A DNA stretch of 40,066 bases. It comes from CAZHFW01 sp964531675. Its GTDB lineage: Bacteria > Planctomycetota > Phycisphaerae > Phycisphaerales > UBA1924. The translations under genes were made by a program, and so were the position numbers. Shown piece by piece: positions 8,472-15,563 of the stretch (positions are counted from its first letter, which is position 1; each line of letters starts with the position of its first letter). The notes under the pieces were generated by a model. That model had not been told where the DNA came from, made no database searches, and was given only the letters and a program-made list of their open reading frames with translations. Where the stretch lies: assembly GCA_964531675.1 (NCBI GenBank), contig CAZHFW010000035.1, forward strand, positions 1 to 40,066, written 5' to 3'.

Positions 8472-8489
8472 TATCGATAGATGTCGATA
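8472..8489. promoter_or_regulatory. Candidate operator, inverted repeat TATCGA-N6-TCGATA
   Basis: Perfect 6-bp arms (8472-8477 and 8484-8489) sit just upstream of, and slightly overlapping, the TACAGT -10 box (8468-8473, minus strand) of the SDR gene. This placement would suit a repressor that blocks RNA polymerase. No regulator gene lies next to it. Confidence 0.4.
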
Positions 8490-8549
8490 AATAAAGCCCG
8501 TCACGCGATCTTCATGAATTCCGCGCGATCGGGGGAGGAAACAAGGGGC

Positions 8550-8578
8550 TTGACCGGGCGGACGCCCCGGTCTAATCT
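8550..8578 (+). promoter_or_regulatory. Sigma70-like promoter of the hom-asd operon
   Basis: TTGACC (8550-8555), a 17-base spacer and TAATCT (8573-8578) form a near-consensus promoter. Transcription would start near 8585, exactly where the riboswitch fold begins. An inverted repeat, GACCGGGCG (8552-8560) and CGCCCCGGTC (8563-8572), covers the spacer and may be an operator. Confidence 0.65.
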
Positions 8579-8584
8579 CTGTCC

Positions 8585-8704
8585 GAGCCATCAAGAGTCC
8601 CGAGGGCAATCCTCGGGCGGCAACCGAGCCAGGCGTCCCACGCAGGACGACCAAAGCCGCGGTGCCGAGCCAGCCGAGCCCGTTGGGGCAGGCAGCGATG
8701 GGGC
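8585..8704 (+). promoter_or_regulatory. SAM riboswitch of the SAM-I/SAM-IV clan upstream of hom
   Basis: The leader contains the S-box type core. P1 is CCATC (8588-8592) with GATGG (8697-8701), followed by AAGAG as in the SAM-I consensus AUCnAGAG. P2 is CCCGAGG / CCTCGGG (8599-8605, 8611-8617) with loop GCAAT. CGGCAACC (8618-8625) is followed by GGTGCC (8661-8666), the clan's P3/J3-4 signature, with an extra hairpin GTCC / GGAC in between, and P4 contains GCCC / GGGC. P2 is too short for the SAM-I kink-turn, so a SAM-IV or SAM-I-IV variant is more likely. Hairpins at 8713-8726 and 8745-8759 share ACCGAC sequences and could be the expression platform; no U-tract is seen, so translational control is the better guess. 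High S-adenosylmethionine would lower homoserine and methionine precursor supply. Confidence 0.72.
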
Positions 8705-8807
8705 CGAACAGCGTCGGAACACCGACCTGACACGGCAAAAGGCAGACCGACGTTCGGTCCGCACCCACGCAGTCCAAGGCACTTCACGATGGCACGGGAG
8801 CTTTCCC

Positions 8808-10649
8808 ATGCCACGCAATGCCACGTCGTCCGCCGCCGCCTCGCCTCAGGGCCTGGCCTCCCCCACCATTGTGCTCAAGTTCGGGTCCTCGGTCCTGCCG
8901 GGCGAGCCCAACCTGCCCACCGCGGTCCACGAGATCTACCGCTGGGTCAGGCAGGGATACCGCGTCGTCGCGATCGTCTCGGCCCTGGGCAACACCACCG
9001 ACGCGCTGATCGAGCACGCCCGCAAGTTCTCCGACGCGCCGACCGAGTCGACGTTCGCAGCGTTCGTGGGGACGGGCGAGCTCCGCGCCTCGGCCCTGCT
9101 CGGGCTCGCGCTGGACCGCGCGGGCGTGCCCAACCGCGTGCTCGATCACGCGGCGATCGAACTGGCCACCGATGGCCCGGTGCTCGACTCGCGGGCCATC
9201 TCCGTCAACACCCAGCGCATCCTCGGCTCACTCTCCGAAGCCCCGGTCCTGGTCATTCCGGGATTCCTGGGACGCTCGTCCAAGGGCGAAACCACCCTGC
9301 TCGGGCGCGGCGGCTCCGACCTCACCGCGCTCTTCATTGCTGCCCAGATCGGCGCCGAAGTCCGCTTGCTCAAGGACGTCGATGGGCTTTACGACCGCGA
9401 TCCCGCCGATCGCAGCGTCACCCCCGCGCGGCGCTTTGACCGCGTCACGTGGGACGACGTGCTCAGCCTCTCCGAGGGCATCGTCCAGCACAAGGCGGTC
9501 CGCTTCGCCCGCGATCGTGGGCTCGAGTTCAGCGTCGCCCGCTCGGGTGATGACCACGGCACAATCGTGGGCCGTGGCCCGACCAAGGTCGCGGAGCACG
9601 ACCTGCGCACGCTCAGGCCGATCCGCGTCGGACTCCTGGGCCTGGGCACTGTTGGACGGGGCGTGCTGGATGAACTCCGCCGCCAGCCCGAGCGTTTCGA
9701 AGTGACCCGCATCGCGGTGCGCGAGCCTCAGAAGCACATTGGAGCGGGGATCCCCGCTTGTCTGGTCACGACCGATCCCCGCGAAGTGCTGCGGGGCGGT
9801 GACCAGGGCCCGCCCGACGTGATCGTCGAGCTCATTGGAGGCGATGAACCCGCCCGCACGCTCCTCCGCGAGGCGCTGGACGCGGGCATCCACGTCGTCA
9901 GCGGCAACAAGCTCGCGCTGGCGCCCATCATCGGCGAACTCTCGGATCTGGCCCGCAAGCGCTCGGTCGCGCTGCGTTACTCGGCCGCGGTCGGCGCGGC
10001 CTTGCCTGCGCTTGAGCTCGCCGAACACGCGGCCAAGCGGAGCATCACCGCTGGCGGCGTGCGCTCCGTGCGCGGCGTGCTCAACGGCACAACGACCTAC
10101 ATCCTGACCCGCATCGCCGAAGGTCTCACCTTCGAGGACGCGCTCAAGGAAGCCCAGACGCTCGGGTACGCCGAAGCCGATCCCGCGGCCGACGTCGATG
10201 GGCTCGATGCCGCCAGCAAGCTCGCGCTTCTCGTGAAGGCCGCGTTTGGAAAGACGCTGCCCCTGGAAAAGATCAAGCTCGAAGGCATCCGCAACGTGCC
10301 GCGCAACGATGTCGTTGCAGCGGCCCGGGCGGGCGGCGCGGTGCGGCTGGTCGCGACCGCGACCCTCGTGAACGGCGAGATTCAGGCCACGGTGCGCCCT
10401 GAGACGCTCTCCGGCGCCGATCCGCTGGCGGGAACCCCGCGCTCCGGAAACGCGCTGCTCATCCGCACCGCCTCGGGCGAGGAGATCTTCGCCAAGGGCA
10501 CCGGCGCGGGCCGCTTCCCCACGACCGAAGCGGTGCTGGCGGATCTGCTCGACCTGAGCCGTCTCTTCAACGACAGCGTCCACGGCCAGCGCACGCTGGG
10601 CTCCAATCGGACCGCCAGGCCGCTCACGAACCACTCCGCGGTCGCCTGA
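8808..10649 (+). CDS. Fused aspartokinase-homoserine dehydrogenase lacking ACT domains
   Basis: A 613-residue bifunctional enzyme catalysing the first and third steps from aspartate to homoserine. Residues about 20-262 form the amino-acid kinase domain (VLKFGSSV, IVSALGNTTD, GRGGSDLTA, LKDVDGLYDRDP). From I272 comes homoserine dehydrogenase (LLGLGTVGRG, VSGNKLAL, LNGTTTYILT, GYAEADPAADVDGLDAASKLALL). Enterobacterial ThrA/MetL are about 810-820 residues because two ACT-type regulatory modules lie between the domains; here the domains abut and there is no ACT at the C-terminus either. The ATG at 8808 has GGGAG 7 bases upstream. It lies behind a SAM-type riboswitch and is followed by asd 76 bases downstream. 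Function is well supported; loss of allosteric feedback is inferred from the missing domains. Confidence 0.9.
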   Translation: MPRNATSSAAASPQGLASPTIVLKFGSSVLPGEPNLPTAVHEIYRWVRQGYRVVAIVSALGNTTDALIEHARKFSDAPTESTFAAFVGTGELRASALLGLALDRAGVPNRVLDHAAIELATDGPVLDSRAISVNTQRILGSLSEAPVLVIPGFLGRSSKGETTLLGRGGSDLTALFIAAQIGAEVRLLKDVDGLYDRDPADRSVTPARRFDRVTWDDVLSLSEGIVQHKAVRFARDRGLEFSVARSGDDHGTIVGRGPTKVAEHDLRTLRPIRVGLLGLGTVGRGVLDELRRQPERFEVTRIAVREPQKHIGAGIPACLVTTDPREVLRGGDQGPPDVIVELIGGDEPARTLLREALDAGIHVVSGNKLALAPIIGELSDLARKRSVALRYSAAVGAALPALELAEHAAKRSITAGGVRSVRGVLNGTTTYILTRIAEGLTFEDALKEAQTLGYAEADPAADVDGLDAASKLALLVKAAFGKTLPLEKIKLEGIRNVPRNDVVAAARAGGAVRLVATATLVNGEIQATVRPETLSGADPLAGTPRSGNALLIRTASGEEIFAKGTGAGRFPTTEAVLADLLDLSRLFNDSVHGQRTLGSNRTARPLTNHSAVA

Positions 10650-10725
10650 ACCGGTTCGTCCCACGCTCGCACGCACACTTGTCACGCACATTCATCGCGG
10701 GCGTCCCGCCCGTTCGAGGTTGAAC

Positions 10726-11808
10726 ATGTCTCACGCTCAGCTCATCGCGGTCGCCGGAGCGACCGGCGCCGTCGGCCGTGAAATCCTGACGATTCTGGAG
10801 TCCCGCGGCGTGGAAGCCTCGCGGATCCGGGCCCTGGCCTCGGCCCGCTCGGCGGGCACGTTCCTGTCCTACGCGGGCTCGCGTCTGGCGGTTGACGCCC
10901 TGACGCCTCAGTCCTTCCGGGGCTGCGATCTGGCGCTGTTCGCCACGCCTTCGAGCATCAGCCGATGTTTCGCGCCCGAAGCGCTGGCCGCGGGCGCGAC
11001 GGTGGTGGACAACTCGTCCGCCTTCCGCCATGAGCCCGGCGTGCCTCTGGTCATTCCTGAGGTGAATCCCGAGGCGCTCCAGGACCTTCGTGCGGGGAGC
11101 CGGTTGGTCGCCAATCCGAACTGTTCAACGATTCTCCTGCTCGTCGCGCTGGAACCCCTCCGTCGGGCGTTCGGCATCAGGCGCGTCGATGTGACGACCT
11201 ATCAGGCGGTCTCGGGCGCTGGAGCAGCGGGCATCGACGAACTGGTGGCACAGACCCGCGAGAACCTTGCAGGTGTGGACCTTCCCCCCAAGGTCTTCCA
11301 CGAGCCCTGCGCGTTCAACGTGTTCAGCCACAACTCGGGCGTGGACATCGCGACGGGCCTCAATGGCGAAGAGACCAAGATCATCCGCGAAACGCAGCGG
11401 ATCTGGAACGATGATGCGGTCGAGATCTGCCCGACCTGCGTGCGCGTGCCGGCGATCCGGGCCCACGCGGAAGCGGTGACCATCACCCTGAAGAAGCCCG
11501 CGACGGAAGCCCAGGTGCGCGAGGCGTTCCACGGCGCCAGCGGCGTGCGGCTCGTGGACGATCGCGCCTCCAACAACTTCCCGACCTCACGCAAGGCGAC
11601 GGGCATCGACGATGTGCTCGTCGGACGCCTGCGCCGAGATCCGAGCCAGGCGGGCTCGAGCACCCTGGGCACGCGGTTCTGCCTCTTCCTCTCGGGCGAT
11701 CAGATCCGCAAGGGAGCGGCACTGAACGCGATCCAGATCGCGGATCTGCTCGAAGCCAAGCCAGGCAACGACCGCACGCCGACGCACACGGTGCGTGCGT
11801 CGACTTGA
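10726..11808 (+). CDS. asd: Aspartate-semialdehyde dehydrogenase
   Basis: A 360-residue enzyme that reduces aspartyl phosphate to aspartate semialdehyde, the step between the two activities of the upstream fusion. Visible features are the NADP loop GATGAVGRE near the N-terminus, the catalytic Cys133 in ANPNCST, YQAVSGAG, and RVPAIRAHAEAV with the active-site His. The ATG at 10726 is used because GAGG sits 6 bases upstream; a TTG at 10720 is too close to it. Two genes thus encode all three activities from aspartate to homoserine, probably as one SAM-controlled transcript, although lysine and cell-wall precursor synthesis also need this product. Confidence 0.95.
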   Translation: MSHAQLIAVAGATGAVGREILTILESRGVEASRIRALASARSAGTFLSYAGSRLAVDALTPQSFRGCDLALFATPSSISRCFAPEALAAGATVVDNSSAFRHEPGVPLVIPEVNPEALQDLRAGSRLVANPNCSTILLLVALEPLRRAFGIRRVDVTTYQAVSGAGAAGIDELVAQTRENLAGVDLPPKVFHEPCAFNVFSHNSGVDIATGLNGEETKIIRETQRIWNDDAVEICPTCVRVPAIRAHAEAVTITLKKPATEAQVREAFHGASGVRLVDDRASNNFPTSRKATGIDDVLVGRLRRDPSQAGSSTLGTRFCLFLSGDQIRKGAALNAIQIADLLEAKPGNDRTPTHTVRAST

Positions 11809-11861
11809 ACCTCGAGGCGTGTTCCAAGGGCGGGCGCACACTCCGGAGCCGAGTCGTCCAT

Positions 11862-11983
11862 GTCAGAGCCGAGCAGAGTCAGAGCCGAGCAGCGCAAGCT
11901 GCCGGTCGAGCGTTCACGTGCTCATCAGCCCTGATGGGTTCAAACGCGAGACACGCCGGTCGCTTGCGCGACTCGGCTCTGAC
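11862..11983. repeat. Direct and inverted copies of a GTCAGAGCCGAG element between convergent genes
   Basis: GTCAGAGCCGAGCAG occurs at 11862-11876 and 11878-11892. The second copy continues with GCGCAAGC, and the reverse complement of the whole unit (CGCTTGCGC...CTCGGCTCTGAC) lies at 11961-11983. A long stem can form between 11878-11900 and 11961-11983. It occupies the gap between the convergent asd and ABC permease genes and may be a REP/BIME-like element that also ends transcription. No coding potential is seen in 11809-12004. Confidence 0.6.
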
Positions 11984-12004
11984 CGGATCCGATCCAAGCG
12001 CTGG

Positions 12005-12886
12005 CTATTCCTTCAATCCCGCGGTCGCGATCCCATCCACGAACGTCCGCTGCGCGAGCAGGAACAGGATGAGCACCGGGAGCACGATGAGCAGGCTCGC
12101 CATCATGAGCAGGTTCCAGGGCGTGCTGCCGGTCTGGCTCTGGTAGAGCGAAAGCCCGAGCGCCAGTGTGAACTGGTCGCGGTTGGTCAGGAAGATCAAA
12201 GGCCCGAGGAAGTCGTTCCACACGAACATGAACTGGAACAGCGCCACCACCGCCAGCGATGGACGGCACAGCGGCACGATCACCCGCCAGAAGATGCCCA
12301 GATGCCCGCATCCATCGATCCGCGCCGCCTCGTCGAGCTCGCGCGGAATGGTCCGGATGAACTGACGAAGCAGGAACACGTTGAACGCGCTGGCGAACCA
12401 CGCGGGCACCCAGAGAGGCTTGAGTGACCCGATCCAGCCAAGCTCGCGGAAGATCAGATAAAGCGGCCCCATGATCACCGGGAACGGGATCATCATCGTC
12501 GCCAGAAGCAGGCCAAAGAGCGCCTTCTTGCCCCTGAACTCGATCCGGGCAAACCCGTACGCGACCACGGCACTGGAGAGCACCGTCCCCACGACGCTCA
12601 AGAATGCGATGATCAGCGTGTTGCGCAGATAGAGCGGGAAGTCGACGATCGGATCGCTCCACACCTTGTGGAAGTTCTCCGACGCAAACTCCGGAAGCTT
12701 GCTCACCGGGTCCGGCAAAAGCCTGGGGGGATTGGCCAGCGTCTGATCCTGAGGCTTGATCGCGGTGGACGTCATCCAGATCAGGGGCGCCAGGTAGAGC
12801 CCGCTGACCACGAAGAGCGCAACGTACACGAGCAGGCGTTGCACGCCGCCCAGGCTCCGCCCTTCATGTCCGCCCGCTCGCTTCAC
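12005..12886 (-). CDS. Carbohydrate ABC transporter permease (MalG-like)
   Basis: A 293-residue inner-membrane permease of the CUT1 sugar-uptake type. It has about six membrane segments, beginning LLVYVALFVVSGLYLAPLIW. The EAA loop reads ELDEAARIDGCGHLGIFWRVIVPLCRPSLAVV (only the E-A-A-x-x-D-G core is diagnostic), where the ATPase docks. The GTG at 12886 is preferred over a TTG at 12892 because GGAGG (12894-12898) stands 7 bases upstream of it. The gene is third in the operon after the binding protein and the MalF-like permease. The C-terminal LFLLAQRTFVDGIATAGLKE is typical of MalG-type permeases. The substrate is not evident. Confidence 0.9.
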   Translation of the reverse strand: MKRAGGHEGRSLGGVQRLLVYVALFVVSGLYLAPLIWMTSTAIKPQDQTLANPPRLLPDPVSKLPEFASENFHKVWSDPIVDFPLYLRNTLIIAFLSVVGTVLSSAVVAYGFARIEFRGKKALFGLLLATMMIPFPVIMGPLYLIFRELGWIGSLKPLWVPAWFASAFNVFLLRQFIRTIPRELDEAARIDGCGHLGIFWRVIVPLCRPSLAVVALFQFMFVWNDFLGPLIFLTNRDQFTLALGLSLYQSQTGSTPWNLLMMASLLIVLPVLILFLLAQRTFVDGIATAGLKE

Positions 12887-12922
12887 AACCAAACCTCCGC
12901 TGCCGCCAAAGCGGCGGGATCT

Positions 12923-13813
12923 TCAACCCGCCCGATAGAACACAAGCTTTTTGCTCGCCCAGATCGTCAGTCCCGTCAACGCCAGGATGATGATGAACTG
13001 CACCCAGGCCAGTGCGCTCGCGTAGCCCATCTTGGGACCGAACAGGAACGCGTTGTCGTAGAGGTACATCGAGTAGAAATAGGTCGCCCGGTCCGGATCG
13101 CCCCGCGTCATCACGTACGGCGTCGCGAACACCTGCCACGAGCCGATCACCGACATGATCACGTTGAACAGCACCACCGGCGAGATCATCGGGAGCGTCA
13201 CGTTCAGGAACCGCCGCACCGGACCCACGCCATCCAGGTCCGCCGCCTCGTAGAGCGACTGCGGCACATCCTTCAACGCCGCCAGATACACGACCACGCC
13301 CTGACCGATCGACCACAGGCTCATGAAGATCAGCGCCGGCATCGCCCAGGCCTTCTCGCTCAGCCAGCTCGGGGCTTCGAGCCCCAAAGGCTTGAGCAGC
13401 GGGCGCAGCCCCTGGTTGATCAGCCCGAGCTCGCCGTTGTAGAGCCAGAGCCAGACCATCGCCGACGCGACCAGAGGCACCAGCGTGGGAACGAACACCG
13501 CGGCCCGGAAGAACCCGGTCCCCTTGACGGGCTGGTTCAGCAAGACCGCGATCAGGATCGCGACGATCGTGCCAAGCGGGATCGACACCGACGCGTAGAT
13601 CACGGTGTTCCGCATCACGGTCCAGAAGACCGGATCACGCACGAGCCTCGTGTAGTTCTCCACGCCGATCCAGAGCGGCTTCTCGAGCACCGGGTAGTCG
13701 GTGAACGAGTAGTACAGGCTCATCGCGATGGGCAACGCCAGGAACGCCGCGAATCCGATGATCCACGGACTGATCCACAGATAACCCGCGATGTCGTGCC
13801 CCTCGCGACGCAT
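12923..13813 (-). CDS. Carbohydrate ABC transporter permease (MalF-like)
   Basis: A 296-residue permease that pairs with the downstream MalG-like protein. The N-terminus (YLWISPWIIGFAAFLALPIAMSLYYSFTDY, only partly quoted motif) and the EAA loop (SLYEAADLDGVGPVRRFLNVTLP core) are those of CUT1 permeases, with about six membrane segments. The ATG at 13813 overlaps the TGA of the upstream binding-protein gene by one base (TGATG), indicating translational coupling. A small hairpin (GCCGC caaa GCGGC, 12902-12915) lies in the 36-base gap before malG-like. No ABC ATPase gene is in the window, so the pair must use one encoded elsewhere. Confidence 0.9.
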   Translation of the reverse strand: MRREGHDIAGYLWISPWIIGFAAFLALPIAMSLYYSFTDYPVLEKPLWIGVENYTRLVRDPVFWTVMRNTVIYASVSIPLGTIVAILIAVLLNQPVKGTGFFRAAVFVPTLVPLVASAMVWLWLYNGELGLINQGLRPLLKPLGLEAPSWLSEKAWAMPALIFMSLWSIGQGVVVYLAALKDVPQSLYEAADLDGVGPVRRFLNVTLPMISPVVLFNVIMSVIGSWQVFATPYVMTRGDPDRATYFYSMYLYDNAFLFGPKMGYASALAWVQFIIILALTGLTIWASKKLVFYRAG

Positions 13814-15177
13814 CAGGTCGTCCCGCCTTCCCGCCTGGCACGGCGTTCCCGCGCCAGATCGAGGCTTTGATTGATCCGCCTGTCGATCGAAGCCAGCACA
13901 TCCGCTGCGGGCTGGCCCTGATCCCACATCCGGCTGAACGCGCTGCGGACCTCCTCGTCGTACTCGTTCCAGAGCCTGGTCTTGGGCGTCGCAAACGCGC
14001 GAGGGCTCCGCGCGATCGCCTCGTGCACCGCGATGTTCCGGTGCGGATGCTCCTTCTTGTACGCCTCGCTCGACTCGGCCAGGGGCGAAGGCTTGCAATG
14101 CGCCGTGGCCATGAACTCCACCCACTCGCGCCGCTGCGTGAACGCGACGAACTCCATCGAGGCCTCGGGCTTCTTGCACCCGCGCGGGATCACCAGCACG
14201 TCCGCCTCGAGCAACCCCGCGGGCTTGCTCGGATCGGCGATGTCCGCGGGCATCGGGAACGCAGCAGCTGCGTAGTCGAAGTCGGGCTTGTAGCGCTGAA
14301 TCACGTTCACCAGGAACGGCCCATGGAGCGACATCGCGACGCGCCCGCCAAGCAGAGGCTGCAAGGGCGAGTCGTAGTTGCCAAGGCCGGCGCCGAAGGC
14401 CCGCAGCCGCTCGATGCCGTACTTCTTGGGATAACTCTGCACCCACTCATACCCGCTCACGACCCGCGGATCGGTCGGCGTGGCCTTGTCGGAGGCTTCG
14501 TCGTACCACTTGCCGCCAAAGGTGGGCGCCCACACGTGAGGCCACCACCCGGGCTCGGTCTGCACAAACCCCATCCGCGTGATGCGTTGGTCGCCATCGC
14601 GGACCGTGAGCTTGTCGGTGAACTCGTCGAGCTCCTCGATCGAGAGCGGCGGGCGATCCGGATCCAGCCCCGCCTCGCGGAACATCGCGCGGTTGTAGTA
14701 GAGCCCGATCGTGCTGCACGTGTTGGGCATGCCCCACACGTTCCTCTTGAACTTCATGAGCTCCCAGACCGGAGCGGCATACGACGACGCCTGCACACCC
14801 GCTGCGGACGCGATCTGGTCCAGAGGCTCCAGCGCCCCGCTCTCCGCGAACGGCGGAATGGACCGGCTGTAGAGCCCGACGACGTCGGGCGGATCGCCCC
14901 CCGCGATCGCGATCATCGCCTTCTGGTCGATCCCGGTCATCGTGAAGAAGCGGACGAAGATGCGGTCCTGTGACGCGTTGAAGGCGTCGACGACCTTCTG
15001 CATCGCCAGCGCTTCGTGCCCCGACCACTTTTCCCAGTAGTCGAGCACGAGCTTGGAGCCGGTCGCTTCCTTGGCGCCGCGCGGGCCGAAGAGCGCAAAG
15101 CCAATCCCCCCCGCCGCCATCGCGCCAACCGCGGCACGGCGCGTCAACTGACCCAGGCTCTGCCCTTCCGAGTGCAT
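13813..15177 (-). CDS. Extracellular solute-binding protein of a sugar ABC transporter
   Basis: A 454-residue binding protein of the family 1 (CUT1) type; recognisable parts are VDAFNASQDRIFVRF, IAGGDPPDVVGLY, YYNRAMFREAGLDP and GGRVAMSLHGPF. The N-terminus LTRRAAVGAMAAGGIGFALFG looks like a twin-arginine signal peptide with no lipobox Cys, so export by Tat is likely. The ATG at 15177 is preferred to the preceding TTG because a -10 box (TATCCT) ends 7 bases upstream of it. It is the first gene of a three-gene operon with two permeases. The ligand is unknown; many aromatic residues (WWPHVWAP) would suit a carbohydrate site. Confidence 0.9.
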   Translation of the reverse strand: MHSEGQSLGQLTRRAAVGAMAAGGIGFALFGPRGAKEATGSKLVLDYWEKWSGHEALAMQKVVDAFNASQDRIFVRFFTMTGIDQKAMIAIAGGDPPDVVGLYSRSIPPFAESGALEPLDQIASAAGVQASSYAAPVWELMKFKRNVWGMPNTCSTIGLYYNRAMFREAGLDPDRPPLSIEELDEFTDKLTVRDGDQRITRMGFVQTEPGWWPHVWAPTFGGKWYDEASDKATPTDPRVVSGYEWVQSYPKKYGIERLRAFGAGLGNYDSPLQPLLGGRVAMSLHGPFLVNVIQRYKPDFDYAAAAFPMPADIADPSKPAGLLEADVLVIPRGCKKPEASMEFVAFTQRREWVEFMATAHCKPSPLAESSEAYKKEHPHRNIAVHEAIARSPRAFATPKTRLWNEYDEEVRSAFSRMWDQGQPAADVLASIDRRINQSLDLARERRARREGGTT

Positions 15178-15184
15178 CAACCGG

Positions 15185-15190
15185 AGGATA
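15185..15190 (-). promoter_or_regulatory. -10 element (TATCCT) for the ABC transporter operon
   Basis: TATCCT preceded by GG on the minus strand ends 7 bases before the ATG at 15177, predicting a leaderless transcript. No Shine-Dalgarno sequence fits in the gap. Confidence 0.5.
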
Positions 15191-15310
15191 CCCGACCAGA
15201 CCGCGACTTTTCATCCCCCGCCATGCCGATCTTCCCCATGGTCCCGGCCCGGGCGCCCCGCGGGCAAGCTACCCGCAGGACCTGCGAAGCTCCCCACGCG
15301 GATCCCCCGA

Positions 15311-15316
15311 TATGCT
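15311..15316 (+). promoter_or_regulatory. -10 element (TATGCT) of the tRNA-Leu gene
   Basis: GATATGCT lies 12 bases before the mature 5' end of the tRNA. It matches the TAnnnT shape seen before many genes here. No good -35 box is seen. Confidence 0.4.
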
Positions 15317-15328
15317 CACCCAGCGCCA

Positions 15329-15413
<85 letters not shown>

Positions 15414-15552
15414 TTCATCTCTCGCCACCGACGACGCCCTCCGTTCAGAATCCACAGTTCTGTGTGCGCAAGGCCCTTATCGCGAACGCCGTGCACGCTC
15501 TTTTCTCGCGCCGATGAACCCTCGCCCCGGCAGCACGCGGCGCACGCTCGCG

Positions 15553-15558
15553 TACCCT
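15553..15558 (+). promoter_or_regulatory. -10 element (TACCCT) for ppc
   Basis: CGTACCCT ends 5 bases before the in-frame GTG at 15564. This is the main reason for choosing that start over an upstream ATG at 15516 and other in-frame codons. Confidence 0.5.
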
Positions 15559-15563
15559 CTCGC

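Noticed and set aside
11809..12004. Small gene between asd and the ABC operon
   Set aside because: Frames across the gap are made of the repeat units and have no ribosome binding site.
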